DNA of 64,000 bases. It comes from AWTP1-13 sp963832445. Lineage in GTDB: Bacteria > Pseudomonadota > Alphaproteobacteria > Rhizobiales > Hyphomicrobiaceae. The stretch is taken from contig CAWHUM010000012.1 in the NCBI GenBank assembly GCA_963832445.1, forward strand, positions 124,001-188,000, in the 5' to 3' direction. The notes beneath the pieces were generated by a model. It was not told the origin of the DNA. It saw nothing but the letters and a program-made list of their open reading frames with translations, and ran no database searches. Within the stretch, counting starts at the first letter, position 1. The number at the start of each line of letters is the position of its first letter. Positions 51,655 through 60,941 of this stretch are shown in pieces. The position numbers and the translations under genes are program-made.

Positions 51655-51821
51655 CGCGGCTTCTCGGCAGCCACAACGGGTGCGGGGCGGGGGATTGCGA
51701 AGCAGGTAGCTGGGGGTGGCAGCCCCGCGGAGCGGCTGCCACGCCTCCTATTGGTCGTCCGCAGGATTCCTCGACGATCCCCGCGGTTGCTTTTGCGGCG
51801 CTGCCTCGCTAGACGCGGACT

Positions 51822-52346
51822 ATGAACGACAAGCATTCCGGCGTGATCGATGTCGGGCTCTTCCGCAAGGTGATGGGCTCGTTCGCCACCGGCGTCACGG
51901 TCATCAGCACCGAGGCCCGCGGCGAGGTCCGCGGCATGACGGCCAACGCCTTCATGTCGGGCTCGCTCGATCCGCCGCTGTGCGTGATCTCGGTGGCGAC
52001 CCGCGCGCGCCTGCACCCATATCTCGTCGAGGCGGGCCACTTCGGCGTCAGCATCCTGGCCAAGGACCAGGAGAAGCTCTCGCTGCACTTCTCCGGCAGG
52101 CAGGTTGCCGACCTGGCGCCGCAATTCGTCCGCGTCGGCCGCACACCGCTGCTGGCGGGCGCCTGCGCCACCATCGCTGCCGAGATCGCGGCGCACTACG
52201 ACTGCGGCGATCATTCCATCTTCGTCGGCCACATCGTCCACCTGGAGGCCTATTCGCGGGCACCGCTCGTCGTGCACGAGGGCCACTACGCGTCGCTCAC
52301 CTATTCGCAGGAGCGCGCACCGGAGTGGGTGGCGGACTTCTGGTGA
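51822..52346 (+). CDS. Flavin reductase-like domain protein (HpaC-like)
   Basis: A 174-residue split-barrel FMN-binding protein: FRKVMGSFATGVTVISTE, GMTANAFMSGSLDPPLCVISVATRARLHPYLVEAGHFGVSILAKDQE, then FVGHIVHLEAYSRAPLVVHEGHYASLT. This is the pattern of the small reductase components that supply reduced flavin to two-component monooxygenases. The partner may be the LLM flavin enzyme at 31.0 kb or another elsewhere; it is not next to one. Confidence 0.88.
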   Translation: MNDKHSGVIDVGLFRKVMGSFATGVTVISTEARGEVRGMTANAFMSGSLDPPLCVISVATRARLHPYLVEAGHFGVSILAKDQEKLSLHFSGRQVADLAPQFVRVGRTPLLAGACATIAAEIAAHYDCGDHSIFVGHIVHLEAYSRAPLVVHEGHYASLTYSQERAPEWVADFW

Positions 52347-52509
52347 CGGCGGCGCTCATCGTCCTGGACTCGCGCGCTGCCTTGGGCGTGTACGCATAAG
52401 CGATCAGCCACGTCCTCTCTTGCCGACGGGCTTGCCACGGTCGATCCGCCCCCAAGAGCGGACTGTCGAACGATTGGCCCCGCATGGGGCAACAGTGCCA
52501 CTTCCTGAC

Positions 52510-52719
52510 TCATGCAGTGCAGCAAAGATTCTTGTGTTCGATAGTGTCCTGCCAGTCTCGGCTCCGGAGATAGGCGATCAGGTCTCGCCGTTCTTGAGGG
52601 TCATTGACTTTGCCCACCCACATCGACGTGCCAGGCGCCATCTTCGGCGGATCGGCCAGAAATTCGTCTAGCTTCGCCGCATCCGGTCCTCCGAAGCGGC
52701 GAACAAAAAGAGCGCACAA
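52510..52719 (-). pseudogene. Cytochrome c remnant (C-terminal part)
   Basis: The 69 residues contain AAKLDEFLADPPKMAPGTSMWVG and VNDPQERRDLIAYLRS, the last third of a class I cytochrome c, including the axial Met ligand in PGTSM. No CxxCH heme site, signal peptide or N-terminal half is found upstream in any frame I checked, and the residues before KLDEF look unrelated. It is therefore probably a leftover of a deleted or rearranged gene. Confidence 0.6.
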
Positions 52720-52806
52720 ACCTGTGCTGGTAGTCTGCGAGGATCGGTCTTCGCGCCGATCACGACACGTGTCCGACGTTTACATCGCTTGATTGGAACT
52801 TGCGTT

Positions 52807-53328
52807 ATGCTGACCACGTTCGTGCGCGCCGTGCTCCTGTGCACAATGATGCTTGCGCTCGCAGGCTGCATCGTCTCCCAAAGCCCCATCTTCGACTTGA
52901 GCAAGGGCGCCACCGATCTTCCGACAGGACGCTTCGAGAGGAGATCTGGTGATGACAAGTTCACCGTCGAAATAGCGCGTCAGGGCAACCTCTACATCTA
53001 CAGTGGCGGTGACAGCCGCGACACGACGGTCCTCTCCTTTCATGCCATTGGGGAAGGGTTCTACCTTGTAGTCGTGATCCCGCCGGGGCGCCCCATCAAC
53101 TACGGCGTGGTCGATGCACGGTCGCAAGACAAGCTCCCTTTCACTTTCCTCGAATGCGGCGACGACACGCCGGCCGACCTTGTCCCCGGGCCCGATGCTA
53201 AAGGCCCTGACCGCTGCGTCGCGGGTGATCGAGCGCGGCTCCTCGCCATAGCCAATCGCTACAAGGCCAGCATGATGGCGAACGGGATCGAAGCGTCCAA
53301 GCTGCAGGAGTTCACTCGAATTCCATGA
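52807..53328 (+). CDS. Predicted lipoprotein
   Basis: A 173-residue protein with a type II signal: FVRAVLLCTMMLALAGC, where the lipobox LAGC gives the lipid-bearing Cys20. The mature part looks beta-rich (RQGNLYIYSGG, GEGFYLVVVIPPG, YGVVDARSQDKLPFTFLECG) and holds two further cysteines (ECGDD and DRCVAGD) that may pair. I do not recognise the family. The ATG at 52807 is preferred over a TTG at 52789. Confidence 0.6.
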   Translation: MLTTFVRAVLLCTMMLALAGCIVSQSPIFDLSKGATDLPTGRFERRSGDDKFTVEIARQGNLYIYSGGDSRDTTVLSFHAIGEGFYLVVVIPPGRPINYGVVDARSQDKLPFTFLECGDDTPADLVPGPDAKGPDRCVAGDRARLLAIANRYKASMMANGIEASKLQEFTRIP

Positions 53329-53577
53329 GGTATGGCTGAGGGACGTCGGCCCTCCCCGCAGGGCGCGGCAATGACGGGTGCTCGAAGGGCCTCCGGTCAA
53401 ACTAATTCACGGGCTCGCTAGCACCAAGAGAAAGCCAACCTCGCTGCCGACCGCGCCTTAGCGTACACCCGTTTCATAGATCCGGGTGCGCAAACGCGAA
53501 TGGCAACTAATTCCGGCCGGACGATAGCGTTTCTCCAAGCACCAGCGTTATGGCTGTACGTTTATGGAGTGCAGAAC

Positions 53578-54504
53578 CTACCCCGTTATCGTCGGAAACG
53601 GTGCCGCCGTCGGCGGCGCATTGGTCATGGGCGGCGGCGTCGCTCCGGGAAGGTTCGCCGCAGCGACGCGGGCAAGCAGCTCCTCGGCGATAGCCTTGAT
53701 CGCGGTGCCAGACTCGCCTGGATACTTGGCCACGTAGGATCGCTCCACGTTGCTCAGCTGCGAGGCGTGCTGCAGCGCGCTGGTGCGCGGCACGGGTTGC
53801 GTGAAGCAGCGGTTGTCCGGATTGCTGATGAGCCAGCGGTGGTACTCGGCATCGACCGGCGAGTAGCCCTCCTTCATGTTGATGCATACGCCCAGGTTCT
53901 CCGCAAACCCCATCTCGGGGTTGAGGCCCCTGAAGCGGCGGAACACCTCGAGCCCGCACGTAGATACGTAGTCCGGCTTGGTCGGTGAGAAATGGAAGTC
54001 GGCCTCGCGTAGCCACGACTCGGTCAGGATCGACAGGCCAGGCGGACAGTCGATGAACACGATATCGAAAACGCCGCGCACGTTGCCGAGCAGGGTACCG
54101 ATGCTGCTGCGCAGGCGCTGATGCAGGCTCTCCTTGGAGACCTCGCGCTCGAACAGGGTCAGCTGCATGTCGCTAGGGATCAGGTAGACGGTGCGCGCCT
54201 CGTCCACGTCGGAGACGCCGCCAACCACGAAGCGCGGCCATTCCACCGCAACGTTGTTGAGGACGCTCGCCACCAGCAGATCGACGATGGTGAGCCCTTC
54301 CGATTGCAGCCGGTGCAGGTTGGCTGCCGTCAGCAGCATGGTGCTGATGCTCGCTTGAGAATCGGAATCGATGATCAGCACGTTCTTGCGGAAGTGCGCC
54401 GACAGCGTCTCGGCCAATGCCAGCACTAGCGTGGACTTGCCGACACCGCCCTTCGTGTTCATGACGGCGATGGTATTGCGCATGGTCCGCACCAGTCCGT
54501 CCAT
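53578..54504 (-). CDS. ParA/MinD-type ATPase, without a ParB partner
   Basis: A 308-residue P-loop ATPase with the deviant Walker A motif KGGVGKST at residues 18-25, where the first Lys marks the ParA/MinD class. VLIIDSDSQASIS and FDIVFIDCPPGLSILTESWL follow as switch I and Walker B. The last 25 residues are Pro/Ala/Thr rich. GAGGAC precedes the ATG at 54504. No ParB or centromere-like repeat cluster lies nearby, so this is an orphan ParA of the sort that positions protein cargo (chemoreceptors, carboxysomes, pili) or is a relic. Confidence 0.85.
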   Translation of the reverse strand: MDGLVRTMRNTIAVMNTKGGVGKSTLVLALAETLSAHFRKNVLIIDSDSQASISTMLLTAANLHRLQSEGLTIVDLLVASVLNNVAVEWPRFVVGGVSDVDEARTVYLIPSDMQLTLFEREVSKESLHQRLRSSIGTLLGNVRGVFDIVFIDCPPGLSILTESWLREADFHFSPTKPDYVSTCGLEVFRRFRGLNPEMGFAENLGVCINMKEGYSPVDAEYHRWLISNPDNRCFTQPVPRTSALQHASQLSNVERSYVAKYPGESGTAIKAIAEELLARVAAANLPGATPPPMTNAPPTAAPFPTITG

Positions 54505-54599
54505 CAGGGGTCCTCGGCTCGAAGTGCTCGAAGTGGATGTGCCGGTCAAATGTGGCAGACTCCGGATGCCGCTTTCAAGCGCGCATCCGTCGAATTCCG

Positions 54600-55262
54600 C
54601 TATTCGCCGCGTCTGGAGCGGCGTCTTGGCGACGCAGCCGACACCGAAACAGCGGCCTTCACACCGCCTTCACGTGCGGGCTCGACCTGTTCCCGCGCCA
54701 GGTAGTGATACTCCCGATTGGGCCTGATGTCGGCCGCCGCCGCCATCCGGTTCGACATATTGTAGAAGCTGGCAACGGCGGCGATGTCCCAGATGTCGCG
54801 ATCGGAGAAGCCCGCGCGCCTGAGCGCCTCGCGGTCCGTCTCCTCGATCTTGTCCGGCGCCTCCGTGAGCTTGGTCGTGAAATCCAGCATGACTTTGTGG
54901 CGCTTGTTGAGGTCTGCGGCGCGATAGTTCTGCCCAACAAGCTCGCCGAGTTCGGGGTCCTTTGCACGCTGGCGCAGCGCCGCGCCGTGCGAGGTCAGGC
55001 AATAGTGGCAATGATTGATGGCGCTCACCGCCACTGCGATCATCTCGCGCTCGGCTTTGGAGAGGCCGCTTTCACTGAGCATCAGGTCGTCGGCCATGAG
55101 AATGAAGGCCCTGAGCTTGGCGTTGTCGAAGGCGTAGGCGCGGAGCACGTTGGGCACGAACCCCAGCTTCTCCTGGCACTTGGCGAAATACTCGCTGTTG
55201 TCGGGGTCCAGGCGGGCCTGCGGCCCGGGGTCGAGCGCCATCGGCTTGTGGTTGCGGGCCAT
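54600..55262 (-). CDS. Peroxidase-related AhpD/carboxymuconolactone decarboxylase family protein
   Basis: A 220-residue helical protein of the AhpD-like fold. The redox pair is in INHCHYCLTSHGAALR (CxxC), and MLSESGLSKAEREMIAVAVSA, LDFTTKLTEAPDKI and FSDRDIWDIAAVASFYNMSNRMA are the family surroundings. This is the group annotated as uncharacterised peroxidase-related enzymes: thiol peroxidases or disulfide reductases. It starts at 55262 and is divergent from the glutamate dehydrogenase gene. Confidence 0.88.
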   Translation of the reverse strand: MARNHKPMALDPGPQARLDPDNSEYFAKCQEKLGFVPNVLRAYAFDNAKLRAFILMADDLMLSESGLSKAEREMIAVAVSAINHCHYCLTSHGAALRQRAKDPELGELVGQNYRAADLNKRHKVMLDFTTKLTEAPDKIEETDREALRRAGFSDRDIWDIAAVASFYNMSNRMAAAADIRPNREYHYLAREQVEPAREGGVKAAVSVSAASPRRRSRRGE

Positions 55263-55382
55263 CGGGGTCCTCGTCGAGGTCGGCGTGCGGGTTCTCAACA
55301 ATGGCGGTGCGCGCTGTTTGTCAATCCTTCGCCCGCTCACTGCCACTTTGCGATAGAAGGGTCGGCCAGGGAGAAGAACGCC

Positions 55383-58300
55383 ATGACCAACCCGGCGGGA
55401 AGCAAGGAAGCCGCCATTGTAAGGCACGTGCAGAAGCTGCTGGGCGAGCGGTCGCTGGCGGCTGAGCTCGCACCGCTTCTCTACGCCGGCAACGGCTTTG
55501 GCGGGGCCGACGCGTCCGGCCCGGCACCGGCATGGTTGGCCGGCAACACGCGCGCGGTGCTGGAGCTCATCGCCGAGAAGCCCAGGAAGAAGCACAAGCT
55601 GCGCGTCCGCAATGAGCTTGGGCCCGACTGCCGGACTGCCGGTACCGTCGTCGAGATCCTCAACGACGACATGCCGTTCCTGGTGGACTCTGTCGTTGCT
55701 GAGCTGCAGGTGCGCGGGCTTGCCGTGCGCTTGCTGCTGCACCCCATCCTCAAGACCGAGCGGGACAAGGCTGGCCACCTGCAATCGCTGCTCGGCGCCG
55801 GCGACCAGAACTGGAACGACGGCCACCAGGAAAGCTACATCGCCGTACACCTCGACCCGCTTGGCGAGGCGGCGCAGCGCGATCTCGCCAAGGCGCTGTC
55901 CGCCATCCTGGGCGACGTGCGCGTCGCGGTGGCTGACTGGCGCGCCATGATGCTGCAGGTGCGCTCGGCGATCGAGCACCTGGAGGCGGGGCCGCCGGGC
56001 GTTCCCTCCGGCCAGCTGCGCGAGTCGATTGCCTTCCTGCGCTGGCTGGAGGCGGGCAACTTCACCTTCCTGGGCGTTCGCACCTATCGCCTCGACGGCA
56101 CGCCCGAGACTGGCTCCCTGGTGCCCATCGAGAAGGGAGGCCTCGGTGTGCTGCGCGATCCCGACGTGCAGGTGCTGCGCCGCGGCAGCGAGCTCGTCGA
56201 CCTGACGCCCGAGATCCGCCGTTTCTATTTCTCGCCAGCACCCCTCATCATCACCAAATCGAACGTGGTGAGCCGCGTGCACCGGCGCGTGCACATGGAC
56301 TACATCGGCATCAAGACGTACCGGAGCGACGGCATGCTCGACGGCGAGGTACGCATCGTCGGCCTGTTGACCTCCCAGGCCTACACAGGTTCTCCGCGCG
56401 ACATCCCGTTCCTGCGCCACAAGGTCGAAAGCGTGCTCAAGATGGCCGGCTATCCGGCTGCGAGTCACGCCGGCAAGGCGCTGCAGCACGTGCTCGAGAC
56501 GTTTCCCCGTGACGAGCTGTTTCAGATCGACGTCGACGAGCTCAAGGCATGGAGCGAAGGCATCCTCGACCTCGAGACGCGGCCGCGCCTGCGCGTATTC
56601 GTCCGCGCCGACCGGTTCGACCGCTTCGTATCGGCGCTGGTGTACGTGCCGCGCGACCGCTACTCCTCCGATACGCGCGAGCGCATCGGCGCGTTCCTGG
56701 CCACGGCCTACAAGGGCCGAGTCGCGGCGTTCTATCCCTACTTCACCGACGCTCCTCTGGTGCGCGTGCAGTTCATCATCGCCCGCTACGAGGGCGAAAC
56801 GCCGCGGATCGCGACTGCCGAGCTCGAGCGCGGCATCGCCGAGATCCTGCGCACCTGGGACGACCGGCTCGCCATCGCGCTTGCTGGACGAGGGGCCGAA
56901 GGCGACAGCCTGCTCGCCAAGTACCGTGGCGCCTTCTCGGACGGCTACGCCGTAACCTTCCCCATCTCGCGCGCACTGGAAGACATCGCCCGCGTCGAGC
57001 GTTTGGGGCCGAGCCTGCCCGTTGCCATCGACTTCTACAGGGAGCCAGGCACGCCCGCCGAGCGCTTCCGTGCGGCCGTGTATCGCTTCGGCGAGCCGAT
57101 CAGCCTCTCCGAGCGCGTGCCGGTGCTGGAGAACTTAGGGTTTCGCGCCATCGACGAGCGCTCCTATCAGATCAATCCGCGTCTCGCCGGCGGCATGCAG
57201 CCCGTGACCATGCACGACATGCTGATCGAGACGGCCGACGGATCGCCCATCGATCTTGTGCAGCATGACAAGCGGCTGGAGGCCTGCTTCCTTGCCGTTT
57301 TCCGCGGCGACGCCGACAATGACAATTTCAATCGCCTGATCGTCGCCGCCGGCGCCGATTGGCGCCTGGTGGCAGCGCTCAGGGCCTACGCCGCCTATCT
57401 GCGTCAGCTCGGCGCGCCGTTTGGGCCGCGCTACATCGCCGACACGCTCCATCGCCACGCCGGCGTCGCCCGCGACTTGCTGCAGCTGTTCCACCTGCGT
57501 TTCGATCCCGCGCTCAAGCTCGACGCAAAGGCCAGAGGCGAGGCGGAAGGCCCCATCCGCGAAGAAATCGAGGGCGCGCTGGCGGCGGTGCCGAGCCTCG
57601 ACGAGGATCGCATCCTGCGTTTGTGCCTCAACCTGATCCGCGCCACGGTGCGCACCAACTACTTCCAGGCCGGCGTCGGCGGCCGGCCGCCGGCCATCAT
57701 TGCCTTCAAGTTCGACAGCAAAGCCGTCGACGCCGCGCCGCAGCCGCGCCCGTTCCGTGAGATCTGGGTCTATTCGCCCCGTGTCGAAGGCATTCACCTG
57801 CGCTTCGCGCCGATTGCGCGCGGCGGCATCCGCTGGTCGGACCGGGCGCAGGACTTCCGCACCGAGGTGCTGGGGCTGGTGCGCGCGCAGCTCGTCAAGA
57901 ACGCAGTGATCGTACCCTCGGGCGCCAAGGGCGGGTTCCTGGCCAAGCGCCTGCCGCGGACAGGGAGCCGCGAGGAGGTACAGAAGGAAGGCATCGCCGC
58001 CTACCGTATCTTCATCTCCGCGCTGCTCGACATCACCGACAACATCGAGGCGGGCCGCATCGTGCCGCCCGAGCGCGTGGTGCGCCACGACGGCGACGAC
58101 GCTTACCTGGTGGTCGCCGCCGACAAGGGCACTGCCACCTTCTCCGACATCGCCAACGAGATCTCCGCCGCGCACGGCTTCTGGCTGGGCGATGCCTTCG
58201 CCTCGGGCGGCTCGGCCGGCTACGACCACAAGAAGATGGCGATCACCGCGCGCGGCGCGTGGGAGTGCGTCAAGCGCCACTTCCGCGAGATGGACATCGA

Positions 58301-60288
58301 CATCCAGCGCCAGCCGTTCCGTGTGATTGGCGTGGGCGACATGTCGGGCGACGTGTTCGGCAACGGCATGCTGCTCTCTGAGCACATCCAGCTCGTCGCC
58401 GCCTTCGACCACCGGGACATCTTCATCGACCCAAACCCACCCGCGGGCGCCTTGGCCGAGCGCCAGCGCCTGTTCGCGCTGCCCCGTTCGAGCTGGCAGG
58501 ATTACGACAAGGCCAAGATTTCCACAGGCGGCGGTGTATTCTCTCGTTCGGCCAAGGCAATACCCCTGAGCGACGAGATGAAGGCGCTGGTCGGTATCGA
58601 TGCCGCGAGCATGACCCCGGCTGAGCTGATCCGCGCGGTGCTGACCTGCAAGACCGACCTCCTCTGGTTCGGCGGCATCGGCACCTACATCCGCGCGTCG
58701 GGCGAGCGCGACGAGGACGTGGGCGATCGCGCCAACGACGCGTTGCGCGTGGCCGCTGCCGAAGTCAAAGCTCGCGTGATCGGCGAGGGTGCCAATCTCG
58801 GCGTCACCCAACGCGGGCGCATCGAGTTCGCGGCCCGCGGCGGGCGCATCAACACCGACTTCATCGACAATTCCGCGGGCGTCAACACCTCCGACCAGGA
58901 GGTCAACATCAAGATCGCGATTGAGCCCGCCACCCGCGCCGGCAAGCTCGCGCCCGAGGCGCGCAAGAAGCTGCTCGCCGACATGACGGAGGACGTGGCG
59001 GCAGCCTCGCTGCGCAACAATTACCAGCAGTCGCTGGCGCTGAGCCTGGCCGAGCGCTCGAGCGTGCAGGAGCTGCCCGACTACGCGCTGCTGATGCGCA
59101 CCCTGGAGGCGCGCGGTCTCTTCGATCGGGCGCTGGAGGTGCTGCCGTTCGACATGGAGCTGCAGGAGCGCGGCCGTGCCGGGCGCGGCCTTACAAGGCC
59201 CGAGCTGGCCGTGCTTTTGAGCTATGCCAAGATCGCTCTGCAGCACGATCTCCTGGAAAGCGCGGTGCCCGAGGAGCCGCAGCTCGCGAGCTGGCTCGAC
59301 ACCTATTTCCCGCCGCTGCTGGGCGAGCGTTTCCCGGCCGGCATTCGCGGGCATAGCCTGCGCCGCGAGATCATCGCGCTGGGGCTCACCAATGCCATCG
59401 TCAATCGCGGCGGCCCGGCCATGGCCGTGCGGCTCGCCGGCGAGACGCGCCGGCCGACGTCGGACGTGGCGCACGCCTTCATGGCGGCGCGCGAGGTATA
59501 TGGCCTTCCTGCCCTTTGGCACCGCATAGACTGCTCTCGACGGCAAGGTGCAGGGCAGCGCGCAGCTGCGGCTGTATCAGGCGACGCGCGATCTGGTGAA
59601 CGCGCAGACCCAGTGGTTCCTGCGCGATGGCGCGGCCGTCGCGGACCTCGCTGGCACGATCGCGCGCCACAAGGCGGGTCTCGCCTCACTGGCGGCAGCC
59701 CTGGAAAGCGCCTTGCCGCCGCGGCGCAATGCCGAGCTTGCCATGCTGGCGGCCCGGCTGGGCGAAAGCGGCATTCCGGCCGATCTTGCCAGCGATGTCG
59801 CCCGCCTCGAGGTGCTCGGACAGGCGCCCGCCATCACGGAACTCGCCCAGGCGGCGGGCCAGGCCGTGCCCGATACGGCGCGCACTTACCTCGAGATCGG
59901 CGAGCGGCTGCGCATCGACGACCTGGCGCGGAGGGGTGCGGCCATCGCCACGGCGGACCAGTACGACCGCCTCGCCATCGCCCAGGCACTCGGTCAGCTG
60001 GCCGCGGCCCAGGCCGCGTTCAGCCGCGACGCCATCCGGGCTGGGGGCTGCGAGGCTTGGCTCGAGGGGCAGGGCGACCGGCTTGCCCGCGTGAGGGCCA
60101 CGCTCGACGAGGTCGCGGGCGACGGCACATTGACGGTGTCGCGGCTGCTGGTGGCGGCGGGCCAGCTCAGCGAGCTGGCGGCCGCTCCTTCAGCATCAGC
60201 CAGCAGGGGCCGTACAGCGGGTCGGGCCAGATCCGCAGCCAGCGGAAACCTGCCCGCTCGTAGGCGCGCGCCGCCGCCTCGTTCCTGA
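55383..60288 (+). CDS. gdhB-like (not assigned): NAD-glutamate dehydrogenase (large, about 180 kDa type), frameshifted near the end
   Basis: NAD-specific oxidative deamination of glutamate by the 1,600-residue type typical of alpha- and gammaproteobacteria. The N-terminal ACT-like region includes LNDDMPFLVDSVVAEL. The catalytic core carries RGGIRWSDRAQDFRTEVLGL, VKNAVIVPSGAKGGF, VVAADKGTATFSDIAN and VIGVGDMSGDVFGNGML. After residue about 1380, at about 59525, one extra base shifts the frame, and the C-terminal helical domain continues (DGKVQGSAQLRLYQATRDLV through LTVSRLLVAAGQL). Reconstructed length is about 1,635. GGGAGAAG precedes the ATG at 55383; the open frame extends upstream but overlaps the divergent gene. 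The last 122 bases overlap the GNAT gene. Confidence 0.9.
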
Positions 60289-60694
60289 TCGACACGACCG
60301 CCGAGCAGGCGACCGCCAGGGTGGTGGCGAACACCTCCTCGGTCAGCAGGACCAGTGCGGCCTGCGCCAGGCCGTGGCCGCGATGCTGGGCCGAAGCGAT
60401 GACCAGATCGATATCCCAGGTGCCCGCGGGCAGGTCCTCCGGCCGCTCCTCGGCCCACACCCCGATCTCGACCGCGTGCGCGTAGCCAATGGGAGCGCCC
60501 CCGTGTTCGATGACGCGCGGCAGCGCGGTCGCACTTTCCATCGCCAGCGTAACGGCTGCTTCGGCGCCGGCGGCATCTCCCCACCACTCCCGCACGGCCG
60601 GATCGCCGAGCCACCGCCTGATCAAGAAGCGGTCCGCAGGCGTGGCGGGCCGCAGGGCAATGCCAGGTTGGTTCGCGCTGCTCACTCGCCGCAA
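60167..60694 (-). CDS. GNAT family N-acetyltransferase
   Basis: A 175-residue acetyltransferase of the aminoglycoside AAC(6')-like branch: IALRPATPADRFLIRRWLGDPAVREWW, GTWDIDLVIASAQHRGHGLAQAAL (the acetyl-CoA pyrophosphate loop, R-x-x-G-x-G/A) and VVSIRNEAAARAYERAGFRWL, the C-terminal motif. The acceptor is unknown. Its end overlaps the 3' end of the glutamate dehydrogenase gene on the other strand by 122 bases. purH lies upstream on the same strand, with a repeat-filled gap. Confidence 0.82.
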   Translation of the reverse strand: MRRVSSANQPGIALRPATPADRFLIRRWLGDPAVREWWGDAAGAEAAVTLAMESATALPRVIEHGGAPIGYAHAVEIGVWAEERPEDLPAGTWDIDLVIASAQHRGHGLAQAALVLLTEEVFATTLAVACSAVVSIRNEAAARAYERAGFRWLRIWPDPLYGPCWLMLKERPPAR

Positions 60695-60734
60695 CCGCTG
60701 TAGAGGAACCGCTTCCAGTTCGGCACACGCGGTT

Positions 60735-60887
60735 CCCCTCCCCTTGATGGGGAGGGGTTAGGGGTGGGGTGAACAAGCAGGGACAGGCGTTGCCGAGAGG
60801 CACCCGCATGCAATGGCGATGCACGACCGCTCGCTTTTCCCGGTTGCATACCCCCACCCCCGACCCCTCCCCGCAAGGGGGAGGGGA
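60735..60887. repeat. Two GC-rich intergenic repeats between purH and the GNAT gene
   Basis: CCCCTCCCC-TTGAT-GGGGAGGGG then TTAGGGGTGGGGTG (60735-60771), and CCCCCACCCCCGACCCCTCCCC with GGGGGAGGGGAGAC (60851-60887): two copies of the CACCCCTAACCCCTCCCC family, in opposite orientation. They fill much of the 247 bases between purH and the GNAT gene and can fold as one large hairpin. Confidence 0.6.
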
Positions 60888-60941
60888 GACGTTGCGGCAC
60901 GCCTTGACGATCAAGAACCTCGGTAGCCCGTGGCATGACAA

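Noticed and set aside
54537..55382. Upstream extension of the glutamate dehydrogenase frame
   Set aside because: It overlaps the divergent AhpD-like gene, and the conserved protein starts at 55383 with a good ribosome site.
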